Source of the DNA: Chamaecrista fasciculata
Lineage: Eukaryota; Streptophyta; Magnoliopsida; Fabales; Fabaceae
Direction: 5' to 3'
DNA: 64,000 nucleotides
NCBI GenBank assembly: GCA_003254925.1
Contig: QANZ01042480.1
Span: 201,393-265,392 of the forward strand
The translations under genes were made by a program, and so were the position numbers. The notes beneath the pieces were generated by a model. The model had not been told where the DNA came from and made no database searches. It worked only from the letters and a program-made list of their open reading frames with translations. Shown here one piece after another: positions 36,397 to 48,600 of this stretch (positions within the stretch are counted from its first letter, which is position 1; each line of letters opens with the position of its first letter).

Positions 36397-36579
36397 GGAA
36401 ATGGATTCTCTAGAGTTTCATTCTCTACATTTCTTGTAGAGTATGAGAGAGAAAGGAAGAGAAAAGAAGAGAGAGAAAGAGACAATTTTGTTTTTATATA
36501 TTTTTATTTTATGAAATCTATATTTTTTCACTAACTCTACAAGAAATGCATGGAAAAGAACTCTAGAGGATTCAGTCCC
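36397..36579. mobile_element. MITE of the CTCTAGAG-end family (copy 2)
   Basis: The left end GGAAATGGATTCTCTAGAG and the complement of the right end, GGGACTGAATCCTCTAGAG, enclose matching CATTTCTTGTAGAGTATGAG / CATTTCTTGTAGAGTTAGTG blocks. The family matches 13877-14076. No clean target duplication was seen. Confidence 0.65.
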
Positions 36580-37147
36580 TTAATTTTTTTAATGCATAAA
36601 AATTATTGAAATTAATTTACTTCTACCAATTTTTTTTTTTTATTTCATACACATGATCCGGTTAGAATTCAAGATATCATTCTTAAGAAATTCATATTGA
36701 ATCATCTATTAGTTGTGTTAAACTTTATTGATATTTTGCATTCTAGTTTAATTGGAAAGGAAATCAAGGTTACAATAAAAATAAGGCTATATTACACTAA
36801 GATTTCTTGAATTTTGAGTTGGACAGAAAATACTTATGTGTTCAAAAACTTAATAAATATATCTTCTTAGTTTTCAACTTTAATCACTTTAGACTCTAAA
36901 GAGCCTCACTTTTGTGAAAACTCAAAAGTTTTTAGTGAACAAAATTTAAAAATCAATGAGTTCATTTATCAAATTTTAAAATTCAGGAATCTTAGAGTAA
37001 ATAAAGTTGAAAATTTTAAAAGTTTCAACCTAAAAATAATTTATTAACGAAAATGAAAAATAAATAATAATAACAGATTCTGATAGAATTTTTTTTGGAA
37101 AAAGCAGCGTGCCCGTTAAGAAAAAGGATTTATTTAATATATTCCTT

Positions 37148-37285
37148 CAGAGCACATTTTAAGGTTTCTTTTGATTGGTTAGTAGAGCATCTCATATCTT
37201 GAAATCTACGAAAATTCATTTAAATGATAATTTTTAATGTTTAAAAACTCACTTGATCAATCAAAAGAAACCTTAACATGTGCCT
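37148..37285. repeat. short inverted-repeat element of about 130 bp
   Basis: TTAAGGTTTCTTTTGATTG at about 37160-37178 reappears as its complement, CAATCAAAAGAAACCTTAA, at about 37258-37276. GAGCACATT/CATGTGCC lie outside. A small MITE is likely, but its borders are uncertain. Confidence 0.45.
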
Positions 37286-37571
37286 TAAGAGCACGTGATA
37301 GAAGGATCGTAAGAAAAATAATGAAAGAAAGCTGGGTTTGAAATTGACGGCGGCAGGTGCGGATAGATATATTGGTTTTGTGTGAATTGATGAAAGTGAA
37401 GAATTCAAGATATTGCAGCAGATATGCTCTACGCAACTGCCAAGACCACCATTGCCTTTATTCACTGTGATCCTCCTTGCATTGAGAAATCCAATGTAAC
37501 CATCTTCAGTGTTATTCACTTGCCCTATATATTCGAATTTGGATCTCTTGTACTTCTGCACCATTGATATA

Positions 37572-37769
37572 GGAATTGAATCTCTAGAGTTTTGTTTAGC
37601 TATGAATTTTTTTGTGAAGTCTGAGAAAGAAAAAAAAAAGAGAAAATATATGAGTCTTATAAAATAACAATATGTAAGAGTAAGACCCATATTTTCTCTC
37701 TCATCTTCTTCTTTTCTCTCTCCAACTCCACCAAATGTACGGTGAATGAACTCTAAAGGATTCATTTCT
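37572..37769. mobile_element. MITE of the CTCTAGAG-end family (copy 3)
   Basis: The left end GGAATTGAATCTCTAGAG and the complement of the right end (AGAAATGAATCCTTTAGAG) match the family ends. ATTGATATA (37563-37571) and ATTGATGTA (37770-37778) form a 9-bp duplication with one mismatch. Minus-strand open frames through this region are not genes. Confidence 0.75.
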
Positions 37770-37778
37770 ATTGATGTA

Positions 37779-39030
37779 GTGCTAAAAGAGAAACTAACGG
37801 TTAGAAAGAAAAAATGTCAGTGAGACCCACATTTCTGTCACTTTCTCTTTTTAACTGTTTTTTTCCTCTCTCGGTACACTGTAGTGCACTATAGAGGCTC
37901 ATGTCTTACATATTCTTAGTTGTCTTTCTCTTTTTTTTTTAGTTCTTTTATAGTGAATTAATAATTTCGTTTTTGAAAAATGTTCAAATTGACAATTGAC
38001 TTATTAAGTCTTTGAAAACTTAAAATACACATTTTAATCTCTAAATGATCAAAATAGTATATTTATTAATCTTTTATGGGCTAACTAGTATATTGTTTTA
38101 ATCTTTTAGGGAGTAAAAACTAAAAAGTATATCATTTTATTCTTTTAAGAACTAAACTGTGTATTTCAATTTTTCAGAGATTGAGTTGTTAGCTTTGTTA
38201 TTTTTGAGGGTCCGAATTCTTAGTAGTCTTTTTTTTGTATTACCAAAATTCCGTCTTTGATTTCTGAGTCTGACTCTAGCTTTTCCTGTCATATGATTAT
38301 ATGAAGCACCAATTTAAATATACAAGATTTTCTGGATCCATGAAGTTATTGTTATCTAAAGTCTTTTTAGGTTGATTCAACGTTAAGTATTGGTTGGACC
38401 AATTTTAAAAGAAAAACCTAAAATAATTAGTGAATTTTGTATAGAAAAGATTTCAATTTCATCCACTATTATTAGCTGAGGGATCTAAATTCCCATAAAG
38501 AATTATGCTTGAGATTTTTTTTTCCCAACTGTTAATGCAATGTATTGGTTTTTTATATAAAACTTTTTATATCTTTAGTATAAATTTTGTCAATAAAAAT
38601 AAAATATATGATAAAATTTTTTATATAAATTCTTTTGATATGAGATCCTTTTTCCTTTTAGAGTGTAACAGATGGGATTGGTACCCAAAAGGACGATGCC
38701 ATTTTGCTAATATTTGAAGTGATTGAACACTTGTTGAGATATTATATAAAGACTAGTACGAATATTTTTCTAGAAAAATTCAATGACATCCAATCATAAA
38801 ACGAAATTAAGTTATATCAAATTGTAACCAAAAAATAAATAAATAAATAAAATTTGAAGCAAGAGAAATTTATAAGATAAAATTTAATCGAAATTTAGAT
38901 ATTAATTCACTTGAACTCCTTCTATATCGTGATCACGTGTGGTTTAATGAAACAAGTTCTCTGTCATCTCACATGAGTTCATCAGTTTCAATATCTCAAG
39001 AAATATTTTTTCATTGGGGTCTGACAATTT
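37779..39030. other. intergenic, no feature recognised
   Basis: AT-rich. A small palindrome-like segment lies at about 37795-37860. No gene. Confidence 0.45.
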
Positions 39031-39291
39031 GAACTAGACATCAATGGAAATGATGAAATAGAATTGCTCTGCTTATCTCGAAATCAGAATGATCGTTTCT
39101 TTGCTGCTGGCACAAACCATGGTTTTTGTATTTATAACACTGAACATTTCAAAGAAATTTTCAGAATTGGCTTAGAATGTGGCGACTTTAAAATTGTGGA
39201 GACGACAATCCAAAGTAAAATTCCACCACTTGTAGGTACTATTGTAGTTAATTCCAATTTGCCACCTAATAAATTTGTCATTTTTTTTTAA
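39031..39291 (+). pseudogene. orphan ATG18-like WD40 fragment
   Basis: The plus strand reads ELDINGNDEIELLCLSRNQN, then FFAAGTNHGFCIYNTEHFKE, then FKIVETTIQSKIPPLVGT and LPPNKFVIFF before a stop. This matches the first blade of plant ATG18-type PROPPIN proteins, which bind PI3P in autophagosome formation and normally read like 'CFAAGTNHGFRIYNCDPFKE' and 'PPNKVMIWDD'. No start codon, further exon or PI3P-binding FRRG motif is near. It is an isolated, diverged exon-sized fragment. Confidence 0.7.
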
Positions 39292-40430
39292 AAAAAAATC
39301 AATTTTATTTGTTTAAAAAAAACTCAAAAAAGTAAAATAAAACTACACATTCTTTATATCCTTATCTTCAAGTTTGATCATGATGCATGCTTTTAAATAG
39401 TTTCCTTCTTTTATTTAGTACCACTAAATATATTACGATTTCATAGTCATAAGCCACTTGGATAAATCTCTTCTAATGGTTAAAAAATTAAATTAATTAT
39501 GTAAAATATATATCTATCTATCAATCTAAACTAACTTTACTATATTCTTCCACGTGGAGAAATGAGACTATACCACTTCTTCTTTCAATAGTAGGCCGGG
39601 CATTATGACAAATCTTCCTTCAACTTTGTGTAAAATCTTCCTTAAGCTGATTTGTATTTTGAACAAGAACTTATATGTCTATATTATTATCAATATCATA
39701 CATACATAACTTCAAAACATTTTAATCATTAATCTCTTAAAAAAATTTAAAAATACTATAAGAGAAACCAAATAACTTTTTATCATTTTAAAATAGGCCA
39801 AAATCTCAAATTGGAACCAGACCTACTTTTGAGATGTTATTGGACCTCATTTCCTAACGATTTCAAGTGGATAGAAAAAGAATTCCGCAAGAGTTAACAC
39901 TAACACATAATTTCAAACTCGTCGCATTCAAATTTAAAACTAGATAAATATGACTGACTTCACTTGTTTGATCGTGAAATCAATTACTTACTTTTAAGGT
40001 TCAATATATTTGATCTTGTTTGTTGGTAGCCCCAAAATACTCGTTGATCAAAAGAAACCCTTAGCTCTAGATTCGTGACATTTAAACTTAAAACAAGAGA
40101 AATACGATCACTTTCAATTTATTTTTGACCAATTTGAAAAATCATAGAAATATATAAGACTAATCTGAAATAAATGAAATATAAAGGACCAATTCAAAAT
40201 TCAGCCCATACAAATATAAGGGGCCAATATGAAGTTTTGGCCTTCTAAAATATAATAAAAGTTTTAAGTACTATTTTTTATAATATTATTTTATATATCA
40301 AAATTTAAAAACAATATTTACATATACCCAAAACACAGTAATCTATATAGATTTAACCCCCCGACTAGCTAGCAATATACAGCTTACGAAAGACATACCC
40401 AAAAAAAGAACATGGTAACACAAAGCTAAT
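39292..40430. other. intergenic, diffuse repeats
   Basis: AT-rich. About 39830-40220 has TTCAAATTTAAAACTAG-type phrasing seen also at 10990-11420 and 33800-34050. No gene. Confidence 0.4.
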
Positions 40431-43400
40431 TCATATATATAGAGGATGGTTCTACTCCGTGGTTGGTTCTTGGGGATTTCAATGAGGTTCTTGAAGATGC
40501 TGATCAGTATAGTCGTACTCCTAGGCCGATTCAGCAAATAACCCAATTCAGAGAGACCCTTGTTTTCTGTAATTTGTTTGATTTAGGATATAGAGGATCC
40601 AGATTTACTTTGAGCAATAGAAGGGAAGGGGAAGATCATGTCCAAACACGGATTGATAGAGCTGTTGCATCTCCCTCTTGGTCCTCCATGTTCCCCAACC
40701 ACGTCGTCACTCACTTGCCTTTTGGGTCTTCTGATCATTGCCCAATTCTGGTAGACACCCAAAGCTCGAATGTTATGAACGTTAGAGGTAATAGACATGT
40801 GAAACCCTTTCGTTTTGAGGAGATGTGGTTGAATCATGAGGAGTGCTCTAGTATTATAAACTCAGGATGGAAGAATAGTACTCATTCAAAACTTACCTGA
40901 AAGGTTATCAGAAGTCAGTAAAGATTTGGTGGATTGGAATCACAGAGTTTTTGGCCATGTGGGCCTCCAGATTAAAAAATTACAAGCAGATTTGATGAGT
41001 GCTTGGAACACTTCAAATAACTCGCCTGACATGGCTCAGATCAGAGATCTTGAAAATCAACTTGATACCCTCTTGGATAGAGAGGAAGTCATGTGGAAGC
41101 AACGATCACGCGTTCAATGGCTCAAGAATGGAGACAGAAACACAAAGTTTTTTCACAGTTGTGCTTCGGCTAGAAAGAGAAAGAATACTATCGCACGGTT
41201 ACAAGATGATGCAGGTAACGTTGTTAGTGATAAAGAAGGTATCTCTATGTTGACAAAAGACGTTTTCTCCTCTATGTTTACTGCGTCCCCTTACCATGAC
41301 CCGCAACCTATAACCAGTACTATTCAGCCTAAGGTTACTCAGGAAATGAATGATATGCTTCTTGCGCCAATATCGGAAGAGGAAGTGAAGAGTGCTATGT
41401 TCCAAATGGGTCCTTCTAAGGCCCCGGGACCTGATGGCTTCCCAGCTAGCTTCTATCAAAGAAATTGGGAATTATTATGCAGTGAGATGAATTCTTTGGT
41501 GAGAAATTTTTTCGATAGTGGGACCATGCAGAAGGATCTCAACCACACAAGAATCATCTTAATTCCGAAGACCAATGACCCTATGTCTCTTTCCCAGTAT
41601 AGGCCTATTAGTTTATGCAATGTTGCATACAAACTAATAGCTAAAGTCCTTGCCAACCGACTAAAATCCATTCTCCCTAAGGTAATCTCAGAGTTCCAAA
41701 GCGCTTTTGTGCCCAATCGCCAAATAACTGATAATGTGTTGATTGCATACGAGTTGATGCATACTCTTAAGAATAAGCGCTATGGGAGAAATGGTTCTAT
41801 GGCTTTCAAGTTGGACATGAGCAAGGCCTATGATAGGGTTGAATGTCATTTCCTCGAGCAGATGATGTGTTCTTTGGGATTTGACTCTAAATGGATCCAG
41901 TTGATCATGGGGTGTATCAGATCGGTCTCCTTTGCAGTTTCAGTTAATGGTGAAGATACTGATAAATTTATACCAGGTAGAGGACTGAGACAAGGTGATC
42001 CTTTGTCACCCTATATTTTTCTTATTTTTTCTGAAGGTTTTAGCTCTCTCTTACAACAGGCAGAAGAAAATAACCATATTAGAGGTGTTAGAGTTGCTAA
42101 TACAGCCCCAAGAATCAATCATTTGTTCTTTGCAAATGATAGCCTTCTTTTTTGTGGAGCAAATGTTGTTAATGAAAACCATCTCATGCATATTCTTGAT
42201 ATCTATGAGGGTTGTTCTGGTCAAAAGATAAATAGAGATAAGTCTGCTATCTACTTTACACCTAATACTGAGAGTGTTGTGAAGAGTAGTATCACCAATA
42301 TCCTTCAGATTCGCATTGTCGCTTTAAGTGAAAGATACTTGGGTCTTCCAACCCAAGTGGGCAGAAACAAGAATGATGCCTTTAAATCCATTGCAGATCG
42401 AGTATGGAAAAGAATTAGTGGATGGAAAAGCAAGCTCCTTACAAAGGCAGGTAAGGAAATCCTCTTGAAGGCGGTAGTTCAAAGCATTCCAAATTATTCA
42501 ATGAGTTGTATTTTACTCCCGAATAACCTCGTACACCACATTAGTATGATCATGGCAAAGTTTTGGTGGGGAAATGATGGTGATAACCCCAAGATTCATT
42601 GGTTGAAGTGGGAGAAGATGACGAAGCCGAAATGTATTGGGGGCATGGGATTTAAAGACCTTCATCACTTCAATCTGGCTCTTTTAGCAAAGCAAGGATG
42701 GAGGTTGGCTTCTGAACCAAACTCTCTGGTTAGTAAAATTCTAAAAGCTCGTTATTACCGTCATTCTGATTTTATGGAAGCCAAATTGGGTCATAGACCT
42801 AGCCTTACCTAGAGAAGCATTGTGGCAGGTATGGATATCCTCAAATTGGGGATGAGGAGGCGTGTTGGGGATGGGGTTTCAATCAAAATTAATGATGATA
42901 ACTGGATCCCAGGTTTTTCTTCTCCTGTGAATTTTTCTATTGAATATGAAATTCATGTGGATTCCAAAGTATGCGAGTTGATTGATCCCAATAGTTTTAG
43001 ATGGAGAAGATTTCTCATTTTCTCTATCTTCAATGATACTATTGCAAATGCTATTTGTGATATTCCCCTACCTGTTAATCCCCGCCCTGATTCATGGTTC
43101 TGGTCTATGTCGTCTAATGGTCATTATACTGTGAAAAGTGGTTATAAGGTTTTTAGAGAGATGAATGGTTTTGTTACTGCTGATGTTTTGAATTATAACT
43201 CTTCCTCTTACTGTTTGATGACTTTGGGCCTGTCTGGAATGCTGTGTGGAAAAATGATCTTCCCCCAAAATACAGAGTTTTTCTTTGGAGATGTTGTAGA
43301 ATTATTCTTCCCACTTTTGAGGCCCTCAATCATAGGGGTTGGATGTTGAGGATACTTGCCCCTCTTGCAATGAGGATCCTGAGAGTTGCCTTCATGCTTT

Positions 43401-44437
43401 GCTTTCTTGCAAATTAATTCATTCTCTTTGGATTGCTTCTGGTTTACCTTTTGTTCAAGAGTTTGATCATGATATGCCCTTCATTAGTTGGCTGGCAATT
43501 GCTCTAACTTGGTGGAGCAAAACTGATTTTAATTTCTTTGCAATTATATTGTATAAGATGTGGGAGAGAAGAAATAACATCCTCCATGACCCAAATTTCA
43601 GAGCAGCGACAGGTTCCTCTTTGACCGAGTCATGTAAAAGACTCAATGATGAATTGACTGTGAATCGAGTGAATAATGTACATTCTGATATCAACGCTTC
43701 AGCTTGGGAACCTCCCCCACGAGGTTATTTCAAGGTGAATTTTGATGGTGCTATTCTTGAGGACGGATCAGGGGGCCTTGGATGCATAATTAGAGATCAT
43801 CGTGGGGCTATGTTAGGTGCTGTTTCAAAGAGAATTTCTATTGTATATTATTATAAATAAAGAACTTTAATATACGTTATTTTGGTTTTAAAAATTTTGC
43901 CCGTTTTGGTTTTTGGTCATTATATACATTCATTTGGTTTTCATTGCATCCAAATGGTTACTTTTTATTAATTGTGTTATAATGTGCTATCAATGTTTCC
44001 AACGGGCTGATTTTGAAAGAAACTAGCGTGTTGGTTTGTAATATATATATATATATATATATGAGTGTTGGAGTTTTAGTGAAAAAAAACCATATACTAA
44101 GTGTGAAAGTGAGAGTAAAATATTTGTGTCTCTTGGGTAGAGAAAAAGTGTGGGAGTAGAGTCCTGTCTACTTCTTTGTGTAGAAGTTGTAGACTAAAAA
44201 AGGCGAGTATTTGGTCGTTGTATCCTGGGGGTGACGCGTCCGTGTACCACTACACCGGGGTTATAGACAAAGTTTCTACCCGTGGAGGGCGTGAATTACC
44301 TTAAAGAGAGCGAGATATCCGTGCCTCGGCCTAATACCACGCAGTTTTTGTTTACTAATTTTTATATCTTGATATTGTGTTCTCTTATTTTCTCTTGTAG
44401 CCCCAACAAGTTTAAGGTAATTCATTTTTTTTTTATC

Positions 44438-45022
44438 ATGGATGCTACAACCGAAAATAAGAGTGGAGTTGGTGATCTTAACAAGCCCTTCCGTTTCAAA
44501 GGCGTTCATTTTAAGAGGTGGAAAGGGAAGGTTTTGTTTTATCTTAATTTGTTAAAAGTTTCTTATGTACTCACTGAGAAGAATCCGAAAAAAGTTTCTA
44601 TTGATTCTATGAGTGATGATGAAAAGAAAGATCATGCTGAAAAAACAGAAAAATGGGAGAGAGATGAATTTAATTGTCGCTATTATTTACTTAATTGCTT
44701 GGCTGACGAATTTTATGATTATTATGAGAAATCATATGAAACTGCCAAAAAGATTTGGAAAGCCTTGCAGAAAAAATATGATACTGAGGAAGCTGGTGCA
44801 AAAAAGTATGCTGCGAGTCGCTTCTTTCGTTTCCAAATGGTGGATGAAAAGTCTGTGGTGGAGCAAACTCAAGAGTTTCAAATGTTGGCTCATGAGGTGC
44901 GATCAGAAGAGATACAAATTGAAGACAACCTCATTGTGGCTGGGATCATAGACAAACTACCACCATCATGGAGGGAGTTTCAAAAAAACTCTACGTCACA
45001 AGTAAAAGGAGACAAGCCTTGA
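44438..45022 (+). pseudogene. copia gag (UBN2-type), frameshifted
   Basis: From the ATG at 44438 the protein reads [20 protein letters not shown], then [20 protein letters not shown], then [20 protein letters not shown] and [20 protein letters not shown]. This is the gag N-terminal domain that packages the RNA. An extra A in a homopolymer at about 44983 shifts the frame and gives the stop at 45022. In the neighbouring frame the usual continuation can be read ([20 protein letters not shown]) up to about 45100. There the zinc knuckle and protease are missing and the sequence jumps to the pre-integrase region. Confidence 0.8.
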
Positions 45023-45108
45023 AAGTCTCATTACAAGGATCCGAGTTGAAGAGGAGGCTAGAAATCAAGATCTTCTTATGGCACAAAATGGTAATGCTGA
45101 TTTAATAT

Positions 45109-46221
45109 GTGCGAAAAATGAGTAATTTAGGATTGATACCTAATATTGATGGTAATTTTGAAAAATGTGAATTTTGTAGCATGTTAAAGATTACAAAAAG
45201 GCCTCATCATGCTGTTGTGAGAAATTCTGAGAAATTAGATTTAATTCATACGGACATTTGTGAATTTGATGGTCGTTTAACTCGTGATGGTTTTAGATAT
45301 TTTATCACTTTTATAGATGATTTTTCTAAATTTACTTATGTGTATTTGTTGAAGAACAAGAGTGAAGCTTTTGAAAAATTGAAAATATTTTTGAATGAAG
45401 TTGAAAATCAATTTGGCAAGAAAATTAAACGTTTTCGTAGTGATAGAGGAGGTGAATATGATTCAGATGTGTTGAATGAGTTTATTAAAAAATGTGGTAT
45501 TATACATGAGGTAACACCTCCGTATTCACCTGCTTCTAATGGTGTTGCTGAACGTAAAAATAGAACGTTAATTAATTTGACGAATTCTATGTTGATGCAT
45601 TCTGTCATTCCTTTGAATTTTTGGGGTGAAGCTGTTTTAACTGCGTGTTTTGTGCTAAATCGTATTCCTCATAAAAAATTGACCAAAACTCCTTTTGAGT
45701 TATGGAAAGATCATAAACCAAATTTGAATTTTTTGAGAGTATGGGGTTGTTTAGCATATGTAAAACATGTAGACCCAAAAAGGTCTAAGTTGGGCTCTCA
45801 AGCTTCCACTTGTGTTTTTGTTGGTTATTCTTTAAATAGCATAACTTACAGATTTTTTGATATTAACAATAAAGTAATTATTGAATCAAGTGATGCTATG
45901 TTTCATGAAAATAAATTTCCTTATAAACTAAGAAATAGTGGGGGTCAAGAAATTATAAAACCAAGTATTTCTATTCCAAGCTCTTCTTACCAAGAAAATG
46001 ATATTCAAAATGAAATAGAACCAAGAAGAAGTAAGAGAGCTAGAATAGAAAGAGACTTTGGCACAGATTTTTTAGTTTATAATGTTGAAGATAATCCTTT
46101 ATCTTTAAATGAAGCTTTAGCATCACCGGATTCAATTTTTTGGAAGGAAGCCATTCATGATGAGATGGAATCTCTCATTTCTAACAAAACTTGGAAGTTG
46201 TGTGATTTACCTAGTGGATGA
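45109..46221 (+). pseudogene. copia integrase fragment, open but without pol partners
   Basis: The segment begins within the GAG-pre-integrase domain ([24 protein letters not shown]) and continues through the integrase core. That holds LIHTDICEFDG, FITFIDDFSKFTYVYLLKNK, RFRSDRGGEYDSD and YSPASNGVAERKNRTLINL, so the D, D and E positions are present. The C-terminal part includes VWGCLAYVKHVDPKRSKLGS and CVFVGYSLNSITYRFFDI. It ends in the first residues that normally lead into RT (SLISNKTWKLCDLPSG*). The first M assigned to this frame is a GTG codon in the domain, not a true start. The RT and RNase H regions are deleted. Confidence 0.85.
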
Positions 46222-47678
46222 AAAGTGCACATTTATAAGAGTCTTTCAACTCTTAAACTCATCCCTATGGTGTAAGTGCATTTCCTGCAATGAATATGTG
46301 AGGTTGAGGTTATAAAATCTCTTAATGAATTCTGTAGCTCTTAAGAGTGGGGTGTCTTAATTGCAGGAACACCCTAGACAGATTCACCTATTTGAATGTG
46401 GAAGTGGGGCCGCTTCTATGAGGATATATAGGGCATACTCTCAAAACACATTCAAGAAACAGGATCGCACAAAGGCCGGTATAATGTGCAGGCGAGGACT
46501 CATATATTGCACTTGAATTATTATATGCAAGGTATATATCTTGTCTCCCCTAAGCAGTCATAGTTCAAGGCGAATACCACTATTGGCTCTGGATCAGGAT
46601 ATATATTTTTGCTAAATATAGATTCAAAGCAAATTAGCTATCTATATTATCCATAATAATCCATCTCTACCCAAATTAAATATTCAAATGTGAGGTAATT
46701 TATAATAATAAGTGGGGGATTATTGTATATTATTATAAATAAAGAACTTTAATATACGTTATTTTGGTTTTAGAAATTCTGCCCGTTTTGGTTTTGGTCA
46801 TTATATACATTCATTTGGTTTTCATTGCATACAAATGGTTACTTTTTATTTATTGTGTTATAATGTGCTATCAATGTTTCCAACGGGCTGATTTTGAAAG
46901 AAACTAGCGTGTTGGTTTGTAATATATATATATATATATATATATATGAGTGTTGGAGTTTTAGTGAAAAAAAACCATATACTAAGTGTGAAAGTGAGAG
47001 TAAAATATTTGTGTCTCTTGGGTAGAGAAAAAGTGTGGGAGTAGAGTCCTGTCTACTTCTTTGTGTAGAAGTTGTAGACTCAAAAAGGCGAGTATTTGGC
47101 CGTTGTATCCTGGGGGTGACGCGTCCGTGTACCACTACACCGGGGTTATAGACAAAGTTTCTACCCGTGGAGGGCGTGAATTACCTTAAAGAGAGCGAGA
47201 TATCCGTGCCTCGGCCTAATACCACGCAGTTTTTGTTTACTAATTTTTATATCTTGATATTGTGTTCTCTTATTTTCTCTTTTAGCCCCAACAATTTCTG
47301 CTAACATTCCACCTGATCAGGTGGAAGCAATGGCAGGTATTCTTGGTGCAAATATGGCTCTCCGTTTCGGGTGTAAGAAGATCATTCTTGAGGGTGATTC
47401 TTTGAAGGTTTGTTCCTATCCACATGCAACTGTTAGAGATCTCTCAAACTTTGATTCTATTATGAACAATCTTTTCTTTATTAGTCATCAGTTTGATTTT
47501 TTTGATTTAGTTTGGAAAAGAAGGTGTTGTAATAAGGCAGCCAAGTCTCTTCGTCCTATTTTTGGTTTACAGGATTGGCTTGATAGCCCTCCTAATGCTC
47601 TTGTTGTTATTCTTATAGCTGATTATTCTCATTAATGAAATTGGTAGCACCATAAAAAAAAAATCATATATATATATA

Positions 47679-48600
47679 TAGATAAGAAAAGAGTCCGGTA
47701 TATAAATATGAATATATATGATATCCAATGATGAATCCTGTCCAGGCTCAACAATCATCTTATAAGCTGGAGAATGCGTGTAAGACGGTGAAAGAGAGAA
47801 GGTGAAGTTGATATAGACGAAGCACTTCTTGGATCACCATCGTTACCTGTATATATGTATATATATAATTGTATACACATTAATTGAAGCTTCAAGTTTT
47901 GCAATATATGAATGGTTGAGACTTGGGAATTAGGAATGAGAAGGATTGACTTCATTGGTCAAAAAGTAAGTAGAGACAATCATTGAATTTATTTATATAA
48001 AAAAAACTTTAAACAAGTTAACAACATATTATAAAATAATGACTTATTTGATAAAAAAAAAAAATCAACGTCATGGTTCTGTCTATTTTTCAGCTAGCCC
48101 TTGAGTTAATATTTATTTTTAAAAAACGGTTACAAATAGCAACACTTTGTGCGTTTTGTTGTGAGCTCCACATAACATTAGTCTTGTACTCTTGTTATTA
48201 TTCATGCAAGTTTCATTAAAAAAAAAAAATAGCTTCAACATCTCTAATCTAGCTCATCTAAAAAATAAAGCTGATTTGAATGTGTTATAAATCTCCCATT
48301 GTGACGTAATAATAAAAGAGAAAATTCACTTTTTTGTCTTTAAGTTTATCTCTAAACTATAATTTAATTCTTAAAATTTAGAAATATATTTTTAAAATTT
48401 TTAAGTTTTTTACTAATATCAATTATTTAATTTTGGCCAAAAAGAAAAGAAACTATTTAATTTTCAAAAGTTATGTTTTAGAGACTAAATAATTAATGTT
48501 TATAATGAAAAAAAGAATGATAAAAAATATATTTTTAATATTTAAATTGTAATTTTAAAATAAATCTAGAGATATAAAAAAGTCAAGGCAAAAACTCCCT
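47679..48600. other. intergenic, no feature recognised
   Basis: AT-rich, with TA microsatellites at about 47664-47681 and near 47850. No gene. Confidence 0.45.

Larger units (their letters stand above)
43839..47293 (+). mobile_element. copia-type LTR element lacking RT, inserted in LINE RNase H
   Basis: LTRs are at 43839-44408 and 46721-47293, starting TATTGTATATT and ending GCCCCAACA. They differ by roughly seven substitutions plus a TA-repeat length change. ATTTC is duplicated at 43834-43838 and 47294-47298. A purine tract, AGTGGGGGA, precedes the 3' LTR. The usual initiator-tRNA binding sequence is not obvious after the 5' LTR. Internal: gag, then integrase, then about 500 bp of non-coding 3' sequence. 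Zinc knuckle, protease, reverse transcriptase and RNase H are absent. Confidence 0.92.
40448..47635 (+). pseudogene. LINE ORF2: endonuclease C-part, reverse transcriptase, zf-RVT, RNase H
   Basis: Endonuclease remnants (VLGDFNEVLEDADQYSR..GSSDHCPILVDT) are followed by a frameshift near 40880. The reverse transcriptase (40926-42812) shows KAPGPDGFPASFYQ, YRPISLCNVAYKLIAKVLAN, SAFVPNRQITDNVLIAYELM, FKLDMSKAYDRVE and LRQGDPLSPYIF. Its catalytic box reads FANDS instead of FADD. A TAG at 42810-42812 replaces the Trp of the usual PSLTWRSI. The frame continues to about 43220, where a frameshift leads into the zinc-binding CPSC..CLHALLSC region. The RNase H follows (FKVNFDGAILEDGSGGLG). It is interrupted at 43839 and resumes after 47298 with VEAMAGILGANMALRFG and IILEGDSLKV. 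It cannot be functional. Confidence 0.88.
40441..47663 (+). mobile_element. 5'-truncated LINE split by a copia insertion
   Basis: The element starts abruptly inside the endonuclease (DGSTPWLVLGDFNE) and ends after a stop at 47635 with a short 3' UTR and an A tract at 47654-47663. The flanks repeat TCATATATAT(AT)nAGA at about 40431 and 47664, compatible with a LINE target duplication. Without the 3.46-kb copia insert it is about 3.8 kb. Confidence 0.85.

Noticed and set aside
37241..37765. Minus-strand open frame of 174 residues
   Set aside because: It is mostly the palindromic MITE at 37572-37769 plus the small inverted repeat; no protein similarity could be recognised.
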